Assembly: GCA_016713005.1 (NCBI GenBank)
Contig: JADJPY010000001.1
Location: 1-64,000, forward strand
Reading direction: 5' to 3'
DNA length: 64,000 bases
Source: Ramlibacter sp.
Lineage (GTDB): Bacteria; Pseudomonadota; Gammaproteobacteria; Burkholderiales; Burkholderiaceae_C
The notes under the pieces were generated by a model. It did no database searches, was not told the DNA's origin, and saw only the letters and a program-made list of their open reading frames with translations. Shown here in pieces: positions 1 through 12,900 of the stretch. The stretch's first letter is position 1, and every line of letters begins with the position of its first letter. The translations under genes were made by a program, and so were the position numbers.

Positions 1-2
1 CT

Positions 3-964
3 ACGGTGGCCGTGACAGATGGGACCGCAGGCATTTCGATTGGGGCCACGAAGGCGGATTCGCTTACAGTCGACTCCACCAACGGTGCGGTGACCAACTC
101 AGCGGCCATCGTCAACTTCAAGTCGGCTCAGGTGCGGCCCAATGTAACGGTCAACGCGGCAGGCTACGACGTCACCTTGGGCGATGTTGGCAACAAGCTG
201 GGAACGGTGGTGTTGCGGGCGTCAATGTGTCGGTGTACGACAGCGACACCACAGGCACCGTGCTGGGTACAAGCACCGTGACGGGGACCTTGGGCGTGAC
301 GTCCAAGGGCCACATTACCCAGAGCGGCGTTCTGACGGTGACGGGCGCAGCCAGCTTCACCATCGATGACACGGCCAGCCAGAACATCAACCTGTCCACC
401 CAAGCCAACGACTTCAAGTCCACTGTGACCTTTGCCAAGACCGGCGCAGGCACCGTAAACAACGTTGGCCTGCGCAATGCCAACTCCGGCGCGCTGTTTA
501 GCAATATCACACTGCCGGCCACGTACAACGACTTGACCGTCATCTTTGACAAAGCGGCCATGGTTCTGCCGGCGCTGACGGTGGGTGGAACACTGACGGC
601 CATCGCTGGTGGTGGTGCCATCACCCAGTCCGGCGCGTTGGACATTACCGGGGCTTCGAGCTTTACGGCGTACGACGCTGGCGGTCCGACCCGTTATGCC
701 ATTACGTTGGACGACAACGGCAACAAGTTTGTGGGGAGCCATTTCCGCCAAGGGTGGTGCATTCACGCTGGACAACGGCACCTACGCCACCAAGTTCGGC
801 ACGATCGACGTGTCCAGCGTCACGCTGGAGGGCACGGGCGACCTGACGCTGACGAGCAGCATTTCCACCACGGGTGCGCAGACCTATGGCGGCAACGTCA
901 TCCTGACCAACGACATCACGCTTGCCGGCAATGGCATCAGCGTGTCGGGCACGATGAAGAGTGA
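3..964 (+). CDS. Adhesin fragment, leftmost part in two frames
   Basis: Leftmost readable piece of the giant adhesin. Coding runs in the frame of base 3 up to about base 215, then shifts by a missing G to the frame of base 227 (the protein reads on as GVNVSVYDSD). It continues to about 734, where one extra G in a GGGG run (733-736) shifts it back, and the reading GNKFVG joins AISAKGGAF. The tails of the individual frames to 281 and 964 are out-of-frame nonsense with a different, Arg/His/Cys-rich composition. That contrast is how the shifts were placed. Function is that of the whole protein. Confidence 0.6.
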   Translation, partial: GGRDRWDRRHFDWGHEGGFAYSRLHQRCGDQLSGHRQLQVGSGAAQCNGQRGRLRRHLGRCWQQAGNGGVAGVNVSVYDSDTTGTVLGTSTVTGTLGVTSKGHITQSGVLTVTGAASFTIDDTASQNINLSTQANDFKSTVTFAKTGAGTVNNVGLRNANSGALFSNITLPATYNDLTVIFDKAAMVLPALTVGGTLTAIAGGGAITQSGALDITGASSFTAYDAGGPTRYAITLDDNGNKFVGSHFRQGWCIHAGQRHLRHQVRHDRRVQRHAGGHGRPDADEQHFHHGCADLWRQRHPDQRHHACRQWHQRVGHDEE

Positions 965-3900
965 TGGCACCAACCGTGCGCTGATCATCAATGACGCGGG
1001 CGCTACGAAGATTACCGGTTCCCTGGGTACCACCACGGCTGGCGAGCGCCTGGCCAGCGTGGACATCACCAGCGCCGGCGGCACGCAGTTGGGCGGCAAT
1101 GTCTACACCACGGGCAGCCAGACCTACAACAGCGCCGTGACCCTGACGGCCGGCTCCAACCTGGGCAACACGGTGGACGGCAGCCTGATCTGGTTCAAGG
1201 GGGCCGTGGACAGCGAAGCCGCCGAGAACAACAACCTGAACATCCAGTACGAAGGCAGCGTGCGCTTTGACGGCCAGGTTGGCAAGACCCAGAAGCTGGG
1301 TGTGCTCACCGTCAACAACATTGGCACCTACGGCACGATCTTCCTGAACACAGACACCATCGGTTCGGTGGGCGGCCAAACCCTGGCGGACGACGTCATC
1401 CTGGAACAGAACATCACGCTGTCCAACGACACCAGCGGCAATATCAGCTTCTCTGGCTTGGTGGACAGCAAGACAGGGACGAACAAGAGTCTGACGGTTG
1501 AGCAGACCGCTGGCTCGACTGGCAGCATTGTTTTTGCCAAGGCAATTGGCAGCGCGGACAAGTTGAGTTCGTTCTCCACGACCGTGACCGACGCCGCGGC
1601 GGCCAACAAGATCGGTGCGTCAGTGACGACGACCGGAGCCCAGACTTACGCTGGAAATACGGTCCTGACCGCCGACGTCACAATGACCGGTACGGGCATC
1701 ACGATCGGGGTTCTGGACAGCGACGCCACGGCCCGCGACCTGACCATTGCCGACACCGGTACCACTACGCTGGGGGGCAGCATTGGCGGTACCAATGCCC
1801 TCGACGTGCTGACGGTGGGTACGGCCAATGCCCTGGCGTTGCCGACCCTGAAGGTCGCCGACCTGTCGGTGACGACCAGCAACGACAACGTCACGCAAAC
1901 AGGCGCGGCAACCGTCACCGGTGCAACGACGCTGTCCACCGGCACCGGGGACATCACGCTTGACAAGGCAGGCAATTCGTTCACGGGCGCCATCAAGGCC
2001 GCAGGCGACGACGTCACATTGGTCAACAGCATTGCAACCAACCTCGGCGCGAGCACGGTTGGCGGCGCCTTCAGCCTGACCAGCACGGGCGGCAACGTGA
2101 CCGACAGCGGCACGGTGTCGGTGACGGGCACCACCACGATCGACGCGGCGGGCAAGACGATCACCCTTGACGATGGGTCCAACAGCTTCACGGGCGCGAT
2201 GGCGCTCAAGGGCACGGACGTGACGGTGGTGAACACCACGGCGACCAACCTTGGCGCCAGCACGGTGACGGGGAACTTCAGCCTGACCAGCACGGGCGGC
2301 AACGTGACCGACAGCGGCACGGTGTCGGTGACGGGCACCACCACGATCGACGCGGCGGGCAAGACGATCACCCTGGACGATGGGTCCAACAGCTTCACGG
2401 GCGCGATGGCGCTCAAGGGCACGGACGTGACGGTGGTGAACACCACGGCGACCAACCTTGGCGCCAGCACGGTGACGGGGAACTTCAGCCTGACCAGCAC
2501 CGGGGGCAACGTGACCGACAGCGGCACGGTGTCGGTGACGGCACCACCACGATCGACGCGGCGGGCAAGACGATCACCCTGTACGATGGGTCCAACAGCT
2601 TCACCGGCGCGATGGCGCTCAAGGGCACGGACGTGACGGTGGTGAACACCACGGCGACCAACCTTGGCGCCAGCACGGTGACGGGGAACTTCAGCCTGAC
2701 CAGCACGGGCGGCAACGTGACCGACAGCGGCACGGTGTCGGTGACGGGCACCACCACGATCGACGCGGCGGGCAAGACGATCACCCTTGACGATGGGTCC
2801 AACAGCTTCACGGGCGCGATGGCGCTCAAGGGCACGGACGTGACGGTGGTGAACACCACGGCGACCAACCTTGGCGCCAGCACGGTGACGGGGGAACTTC
2901 AGCCTGACCAGCACGGGCGGCAACGTGACCGACAGCGGCACGGTGTCGGTGACGGCACCACCACGATCGACGCGGCGGGCAAGACGATCACCCTGGACGA
3001 TGGGTCCAACAGCTTCACCGGCGCGATGGCGCTCAAGGGCACGGACGTGACGGTGGTGAACACCACGGCGACCAACCTTGGCGCCAGCACGGTGACGGGG
3101 AACTTCAGCCTGACCAGCACCGGGGGCAACGTGACCGACAGCGGCACGGTGTCGGTGACGGGCACCACCACGATCGACGCGGCGGGCAAGACGATCACCC
3201 TGGACGATGGGTCCAACAGCTTCACGGGCGCGATGGCGCTCAAGGGCACGGACGTGACGGTGGTGAACACCACGGCGACCAACCTTGGCGCCAGCACGGT
3301 GACGGGGAACTTCAGCCTGACCAGCACCGGCGGCAACGTGACCGACAGCGGCACGGTGTCGGTGACGGGCACCACCACGATCGACGCGGCGGGCAAGACG
3401 ATCACCCTGGACGATGGGTCCAACAGCTTCACGGGCGCGATGGCGCTCAAGGGCACGGACGTGACGGTGGTGAACACCACGGCGACCAACCTTGGCGCCA
3501 GCACGGTGACGGGGAACTTCAGCCTGACCAGCACCGGGGGCAACGTGACCGACAGCGGCACGGTGTCGGTGACGGGCACCACCACGATCAACGCGGCGGG
3601 CAAGAACATCACCCTGGACGAAGCGGCCAGCACCTACACCGGCGCGATGGCGCTCAAGGCGGTGGACGCGGCGGTGACCAACAACACGGACACCAACATT
3701 GGTGCCAGCACCATCACGGGCAACCTGACGCTCAACAGCGCCAACGGCAACGTGACCGACAGCGGCACGGTGTCTGTGACGGGCACCACCACGATCAACG
3801 CGGCGGGCAAGAACATCACCCTGGACGAAGCGGCCAGCACCTACACCGGCGCGATGGCGCTCAAGGCGGTGGACGCATCTGTCTTCAACAATACGGCGAC

Positions 3901-6900
3901 CAAGCTCGGGGCGAGCACCATCACTGGCAACTTGACGCTCAACAGCAATGGTGATGTGACCCAGACCGCAGGCATCAGCGTGTCGGGCAGCACCACCATC
4001 ACGGCGGGCGCCAACGATGTCACACTGGATACGGCGACGAACGATTTCGTGGGCAGCATCAACATTGTCTCGGCTGACGCAGTCACGCTGGACGATGCCA
4101 ACACTTTGCCGCTGGGCACGATCACGGCTACAAGCCTGGCTTTTGGTACGGCCAACACGGCCTATTCACTCAACGGCAACATTACGCTGACCAACAACCC
4201 GCTGACTTTCGATGCAGCGGTCACCATGCTGGGCAACTCCGTACTGGCAACGGGCAGTGGCAATGTCAGCTTCCAGAAAACGGTGGATGGCGGATTCGCC
4301 CTTACGGTCAACAGCTCGGGCACGACAGACTTTGACATGGCCATCGGCGGCGGCACGGCGCTGAGTGCGTTGACTGTGGATGCCAATGGCACCGCCAACT
4401 TCGACGGCACCATCAAGACGACGGGCAACATCACGGTGGACGGCACCACCATCAATCTCGGTGGCGACGTGACCACCACCGCCGGCGGCAAGGTGGTCTT
4501 TACCAGCCCGATCACCCTGGGAGCAGGCGTGACGCGCACCATTGATACCAGTGCCCAGGCGGGCGCGGATGTGACGGTGAACGGCGTCACCGGCGCAGCC
4601 GATGCAACCCTGAACATCAACTCTGCCGGCCTGACAACACTGTTTGGCACGTTCGACAACGCATACGTGAAGACGGACTCCGCTGGTACGGCCAAGATCA
4701 ATGGCACGGCTGGTGCGGCCACGTTTGATATTGGTGAGAACCTGGCGCTGTGCGGCACGCTCGGTGGTGGCGGCTACATCTTCGGCGGCAACGTTGAGCT
4801 GTGCGGCGACACCACCTTCAACAGCAACAATGTCGCGTTTGGCGGCAAGGTCGACAGCGATGTGCTGGGCCCGTGGTCTCTGGAACTGAACGTTTCCACA
4901 CTGACCAGCTTTGGTGGCAACGTCGGCACGATCAAGGCACTGAGCACGCTCACGACCGACGCAGCGGGCTCCACCACGCTGACGGGCAGCGTCAATACCA
5001 TCGTCTCCGGCTCAGGCGGCATTACCTTCGGTGACGACGTTACCGCCGGGGCAGCCAGCCTGACGCTGAGTTCCGGCACCGGCAACATCACGGCAAACGA
5101 CGCGGGCAACAACTTTGCCTCGCTCAACCTGTCGGGTGGCGCGGTGATCGTGCGCGACGTGGACGCGCTGACGGTCTCGTCGTTGACCAGCGGCGCAAAC
5201 AAGACGGTGACCCTGGTGGCGGGCACGACGCTGACGCTGCCGGCCAGTGCGATCAATACGGGCACGGCGGACCTGGAGCTGCGTTCGCAGAACGGAACGC
5301 TGACGACCGCTGCCGATCTGACTGGCAATAACATCATCCTGCAAGGTCAAACTGGCCTGTCCCTTGGGCACATCGTTACTTCGACCACCAACACCACGCT
5401 TCAGGCAGCGGGTGGCGCCATCAACCAGACCGGTGGCAAGCTTGCGGTGACTGGCACGCTGACCAGTACCAGCGACACCGGGACCACCTTGAACAGCCTG
5501 ACGAACAGTGTTGGCACGTTTACAGGCACGAACACCACGTCCGGCAACGTTGAACTGACTGTTTCCAACGCGTTGCTAAACGTCACCGCGATCACCAATA
5601 CAGGCGATAACGTGACGTTGGTGGCAGACGACCTCAACATCACCGGCGCGATTTCTGCGGCCGGAAGCTTGGTGACACTGGCGCCTTTTACCAACAATCG
5701 GGCAGTGAATATTGCGGGTGGCGCTGGTGGATTGAACTTGACTGCTGCCGAGGTGAACCTGGTTTCGGCAGCCGATCTGGCAATTGGCGGTACCGCGGCT
5801 TCGTCGGTGACGGTCAACGGCGCCATGAGTGTGACGGGTGCGCCGAACGTGACGCTGACCAGTGGCAACAGTTCACAGATCGCACTCAATGGCAACCTGA
5901 CAGTGACAAATCAGTTGACGCTGAATTCTGCAGGCGCCATCAATCAGACCACAGGCACCAAAGTCACAGCGACATCGCTTGACGCCAATGCCAACAACGG
6001 CATCACGATGAACAGCACGGCAGGCAATGCCGTGGCGACAGTCGATCTTTACAACCAGAGCGCCGGCAATATCTCCTATCGGAGTGCGGTCGCAGGTGGC
6101 TCCACCATTACCGCAGACAACTCCCAGGCCGTGACGGGATCTGTTTCCCTCACCGAACTGAGTGGCAATTTGACGTTGCCCTCGGTCTTGTCAGCGGGCG
6201 GACCCATTACCATAACCGGAGCCAGCACCAAGAACGTCGCTATCACGACGGTCGATGCCACGCAAAATGCCCAAGCGGCAGGCGCAGACATCGTGATCAA
6301 GGCGGACGGCCTTAGTATCGGTACTACCGTAGATGCAGGAACCGGTGGTCTGGTGACGATCACTACCGCAACGGTCAGCCGGGCCATTGACCTGGGCGAC
6401 AAATCGGCAACCAGCCCGAAGCTTGGATTGACGGCTGCTTCGCTCGCCCTGATCAATGCTGGCGGCGGCTTGCAGTTCGGGGACAAGACGCATACGGGAG
6501 CCATTGAGGTGTCCGATGCGGTGACGATTTCGAACAATGTCACTCTGCAGAACAAGTCAGGGACCATTGACGTTGGCGCTGTCGGTACGGGGACGGGGCA
6601 TTTGACGGTCAACGGCAATTTGTCCATTCTTGCCTACGACTCTTCCAATCCCGTGAATACCGGAAAGATCATCAATACAGCGGCCGGGACGCTCACGGTG
6701 AATGGCAATCTGTTCATGAATGCCACATCGGGTATTGGCCAGATCAGCCTGTTGCGGCCAATCATCATCGATTCAGTGACAGGCGACCTCACGGCCATCA
6801 ATACCACGACAGGTGACCTGTACTTGCGTACCAATGAGATTACGCTGGGCGGTGCCGGTGCGGTGATTTCCCAAGCCGCGGGACAGAAAATTCGAATCGA

Positions 6901-9900
6901 TGCTGATTTGTCGGCCAGCCAGGACATCATCATCGCTGACGTGGTGTCAGCCGGTTCGGTTGAATTGAACGCCACAGGGGCGATTATTTCGACGGCGCCC
7001 ATGGGTAGCCCGGTTACCGCGAGTACGGCCCGGTTCACGGCCAATGAAGGAATTGGTACCTTTGCCAATCCCATTCAGACAGACGTAACCACGGTGACTG
7101 CGGACAATGGCGCTACTGCAGGCGATATCTACATCACCAATGTCAACAATCTGACCGTGGGAACCACAGGGGTCTCGAACAAGTTTGCTGGCGGAGTGAT
7201 TGATTTGCACGCTGGGGGCACCATGACGGTGTCAGGAACGATCTCCAGTAACAACGGCGATGCCACGCTTACGACGGATTCCGGCACTGTGCTGGTTAAC
7301 GCAAACATTGCGGCTGGAACTGGCGACTTTGTAGGCGATGCAGGTTCGGGTGATTTCAACATTAATGCCAACATCACGGGCTGCAAGTCTGGATATTCGC
7401 GCTGACGTTGGCGTGATCGTCCAGAACAACCGTACTTTGACGGCCTCCAGCGGTACGACTTACATCGAAACTGGCGCAGCGGGTACTTTCAATACCAGCG
7501 GCATCATCACCAACAACAATACGGGCAAGTCAATCGACATCGTCGCAGACGACTATGTGATGAGTGGTGGCTCTCGCATTCGCGGGGGAGCGGACACGAT
7601 TGTCAGCTTGCGCCCGGTGACGAACGGCCGTCTCTATCAGATCGGCAACGATTCAGTCAGCGGCCCGGCCAACCTGACGGCTACCGAACTCAATACCATC
7701 GTGTTTGAGGACACGGTGAACGCCAATAACAAGGTTGGTACGCTGGTCATTGGCCAGAACGTCAACTTCAATCCGTCGGCCGATGGCGTTTATGCCGGGT
7801 ATATCGAAGTGGGTGGCGTGGGCATCGGAAGCCAGAACGTTCCGTTGCGAGCAAATGTCGACCTGCGGATGTACGCGACTGGCGACATCGCCGTGATTGG
7901 CAAGACGCTGTCAGCGGGCAATGTTTGGGCCGACAGCGCAACTGGGAATATCGTCTTTGATACTTTGGGGGCTACGGGCGGGGCGCTGCAAGCCACCGGT
8001 ACTGGCACGATGGGCAACGTGACGCTGACGGCGTTCAACGGCGCCCTGGTATCTGCTGCTGGTTCGAGTACACCCGAAGTTATCTCCGGCGGCTTGGCCG
8101 ATGACATCATCGTGCTGCGCGCGGCCAACGGCATTGGCGCTGTGGGCGCGGGCACCAACCAGACACCCGACAATCCGATTGAGACGCAGTCGTTGTTGCT
8201 CGACGCTGAGAACACCACCGCGAATGGCCTGTACCTGCGCAACAAGGGCACCGTGTTCCTCACGCAGAACACGACCACCGGTTCTCGCATCGTCAACGGT
8301 GCTGCTGGTGGTGCGATTTACGGCGAGGCCTATGCCAGCGCCAGCGGAAACTACCAGTATGGTGACTTCATCCTGGCGGGCCCGGGCTCGGGTGGCGCCG
8401 TCATTCTGGGCACCGGTGCGGCGGACATCACGGTCAAGGCAGCGCGTGACGTGGTGTTTGCACAGGGTGACAAGACGACGGACGTGATTGGCATCGACAC
8501 TGGCAACGCGGTGGTCACCGTTCGCGCCGGGCGGGACATAGTGGGCAACCTGGCAAACCGCGATACCGGAGTGCTGCCGACGATTAACGGTGGTGGCACG
8601 CTGGTGCAAGGTGTCAACGCCAATGGCGACCTGAACAGCATGACGGACATCCGCTCCACCCGTGTTGGGGCGGTTGCGATTGATCTGGAAGCGGCGCGGA
8701 CCATCGGTGCCCCGCCGGACAACTGCACGGTAACGTGTGCGCCGATCGAGTTTGATCTGACGGCCAACGCAGCTGTCGCATCCAGCGGCTGGCTGCGTGT
8801 GGTGACCACAGGTGTTGCGCCGGATGGCGACATTGCCGTACGCGCTGTGGGCGACCTGTACACCTCGCAGTTCTCGACCCTGGGCACGGACAAGACGACC
8901 CAGCAAAGCGTGTTTGTGGGTGCGGCGGGCAACCTGACGGTTGACGACACCTCCAACTTCCTGGGAGGGGGGGCGCCGCTGCCCAACATCAATGGTGACG
9001 CGCTGGTGCTGCAGTCTGGCGTGGATCTGGTGATCGCCACGACCATGAGCAACCCCACGGGCGGGCTGTCTTTCCAGGCGGGCCGTGATGTGGTGCAGGT
9101 GACCAACACCAACAACGGGCACACCGGCTACATCGAGGCCGATGTTTTGGGCGTCAACGCCGGCCGGCACATCATGCTGGACCAGTTTGACAACAAGGCG
9201 CACACCATCGCGATGGCCGGTGGCCAGAGCGGTGCATTCGGTGGTACGGGTGATGTGAACTTCCGTAACGCCTACGAGGGCGACTGGTTCATCGGGAACG
9301 CACCTGGATATTGCGGCTTTGACTGGACAACGGGCGTCAAGGCCACCAACGGCACGATCACGCTGAACTCGGTGTACGGCACGGCCCACACGGTGAGCCA
9401 GTTGTATGCCGACGTCGGCGCGGCCAAGACTTTCGGCGCCTGGACAGACGATACGTTGCCGGGCATCGCGCGATTTGCCGTTGTCAGCACCAACGGCGGC
9501 TTGCAGGTGCTGGGCGCCAAGGCCAGCTACGACCTGAGCCTGTCGAGCGACAAGTTCATCCCGACCACAGCAGAAGTTGCGATCCCCTACAGCTACACGC
9601 TGGGTACGGCTCCTGCGGGCAATAGCATCACAACGTTGGCCGCAGATATTGGTGGCGCGCTGACGTTCCGCAATGTGGCCGCCCAGACGACGGATTCCAA
9701 GGGCAACGCGATCACGCCGATTGGCAGCGCAGACGGATCGTTCACTGTCGGTACTGTGACCAATACGGACACGGCTACCGCGTTTGGTGGTGCGGGTGTC
9801 AACTACCCGATCGGACCGGCTCCGTTTACGCCTGCCAACCTGAAGGTTGCGGCAGCGACGACCACCAATGGCGTTACCGCTGGCGACAACATCCAGTTGC

Positions 9901-12900
9901 TCACCGACCGCAGCGCCAACGCTGACGTGACGGTGGCCAAAAACATCACGCACACCGGCACAATTGCCGGTGGCAAGATAGAGATTCAGGCCACGCGCGA
10001 CATCATCGTCAACGGCGGTGTGACGGTTTCGGCCACGGGGGAGGCCCAGAACATCAGTTTCTACTCCAACGTGGATGGCACGACCGATGGTCGTATCCGC
10101 ATCGGCGATGGCGTCACGTTGGCCAGCGTGGACAGCAACGGCGGCAACATCCTTCTGGCGGGCGGCGACAAGACGGGCAGCGGTTTCGCAGAAGGCCGTG
10201 TGGGCGCCGTTGAGGGCGTGCTGATCAGCAAGGCCGATGTGTCGTCTCAGGACGGCAACATCACTGTGCGCGGCCGGGGTTTTGACACAGCGGGTTCTGC
10301 CACCGACAACAACCATGGCGTGTCTGTCAACGCGGGTTCGGTGGTGGACACGACGGAGGGCAATTTGACTGTCACCGGCATCGGTGGCGGTGATAACACC
10401 AACGCTGGCTCCGACTCGAATTACGGAGTTGTGGTGGATGGTGCCGGCACACAAATCATTGCCGGTTCGGCAGGCACGGGCGTGGGCGTCATCGTGGGTA
10501 CCGGTGGCAGTGCCACGGGCCAGAACAACGTCGGTATTGTGGTTTCGGGCGGCGCGGCTGTTACCAGCGAAGGCGCCAGTTTGAACATGACCGGCCAGGG
10601 CTCTGGAGCCGGCTTGGTGGCGGTAAACGGCTATGGCGTCCATGTCTCTGGCGTAGGCTCACTGGTGACGACGACCGAAGGCGGTGACCTGAACATTACC
10701 GGCCTTGGTGGTGCCAATACCAAGGGCGGCAATATGGGCCTGTTGCTCGAAGCCGGCTTGATTTCTTCTACCGGCACCGGGGGCGACATCACGATTTCTG
10801 GCATCGCAGGTGGTATTGCCGCCACTGCGGGGGACACCAACGTCGGTGTGTGGATTCGCTCGGATGGCTCCATCAACGCGGCCGGGGGCAATCTGGTGCT
10901 GAGCGGTGTAGGCGGTCTGTCGAATGGAACCGACCAAACGGGTGTGCGCCTTGGTGAGTTTGGCAACAAATCTGGCCAGATCACGGCCTCGGGCACCTAC
11001 GACATAACGATTCGCGGCACGGGTGGCACGGGCACAGGCATCGATTACCGCGGTGTGGATCTTCAAAATGGCAGCCTGATCCAGAACGACTCTGCAGCAG
11101 GCAAGATCGATGTGACCGGGATTGGCGGTGCCAACACTTCGGGCGGATTCAACGTCGGCGTTGCAGTCGGCGCTAATTCAGTCGCTTCCACGATTCGTGC
11201 GACTTCCGGTTCGCAGGTCACTCTCACGGGTACCGGCGGCGGTGGCGGCGGTAGCAGCTACGGCGTATGGGTGCTGGGCGGGGCGGTTGTGGAATCCACC
11301 GGGACTGGCGATGTACTGGTCAGTGGATTGGGCGGGACAGGTTCAGCGGGCGGCAATATGGGCGTTCATGTGGGCTCAGCGGCCACAACGTCCTATATCC
11401 GCACGACCGGCGGCGGCAATGTCACGGTGGAAGGCACCGGCGGCACAGCAGGTACGGGGAATACAGGCGTCTTGATCAACTATGGTCAAGTGGGCAATAC
11501 CGCCAATGTGGGCGGCGGCAACGGTGCAGTGACGGTGACTGGCCAAAGCGGCAGCGGCGCAGGCTCTGACGGCGTGGCCGTGTCGACATTGGGCTCTATC
11601 GTGTCGACCAACACCAATGCAGCGGGTGGCGCGGTCAATGTGACCGGTGTCAGCACATCCGTTGCAGGCGCCAACAACCATGGCGTGTATGTGCTGGTGG
11701 GTGGCGTCATCACAGCTGACGCGACCGCATTGGCTGTAACCGGCACGGGTGGTGCGGGTACTGACACGAATGTTGGTGTACAGGTTTCTGGCAACGGCAT
11801 CGTCGGAACAACTTCTGGCGACCTGGATGTGACCGGTGTGGGCCGGGGTTCCGGTACTGGCAATTCGGGCATCCAGGTGGATACAGCCGGTGCCATTACC
11901 AGTGGCGGGACTACAGCCACCAATGTTCTGACGGGCCTTGGTTCGACGACGGGGACGTCCCTGAATCCCGGCATCTGGATTGTGAATACAGGTAGCGTCA
12001 TCACGCTGGCGGGGCCGGCCACGGTCTCTGGTGTCGGCGGCGGAAGCACTTCATACAACACCGGCGTCATGGTGACCGACAGTGGCGCATTGACTCTGCA
12101 GAACCGAAATTCTCAGGTTACCGGTCTGGGTGGCGGCGGAGGTGCAGGCTCCCACAATCATGGCGTCTATGTGGCGGGTGCCGGGACGATCAGCTTCACC
12201 AACGCAAATGGCGGTGCGGGCACACCGGTGCTGACCGGTCTGGGTGGTGCAGGAACGGGCGGCCAGAATGACGGCGTGCGTATCGGCGGCAATGACGGAT
12301 TCCTGGGCAACCAGGGCGGCACGCTGACCGTGGCTGGCGCGGGTGGTCTCAATGTGCTGGGCACAGGTGGCGCGGGCGCTGGCAGCGACGGCGTGGAGTT
12401 CAATGTCCTCAGCGCCGCGGGCGCGGGGACGCGCGTGGATAACACTGGTACGGGCACCTTGAGCGTGTCTGGCATTGGTGGCAGCACCACCGGATTTGGT
12501 ATCCGTATTGCCGACGATTCGGCGACTGCAGGTAAGGCGCCTACAGTGACGACCAGCGGTGGTGGCTCCATTACCCTGACGGGTGTGGGCACAGGTACAG
12601 GTGGGGCCACCAGTATGGGGGTCGGCGTCACCGGCTCAAATACGGTGATCCAGAACACGGCAAATGCGGGCGTTATCAGCATCACCGGCACAGGAAGTAC
12701 GGCGGGTGCCGGCGGCACCTCCTACTACGGTGTCTATGTTGACAATGCAACCATTCGGGACACGAACGGCACTGGCGGTGGCATCAGCATTACCGGTGTG
12801 GGCGGCGGCAATGCAACAGCTGACGTAACCCGGGGCGTGATGATCTCGGGCGGCACGGTCTCCACAGCTGGGACGGGCGGAATCGCCATCACAGGCACGG

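Noticed and set aside
2530..2960. Programmed frameshifting in the adhesin
   Set aside because: Shifts go in both directions, no slippery heptamer or stimulator recurs, and neighbouring identical repeat units lack the change.
1888..4100. Regular direct repeats as a CRISPR array
   Set aside because: Units are 207 bp without unique spacers, keep the coding frame and sit inside a protein gene.
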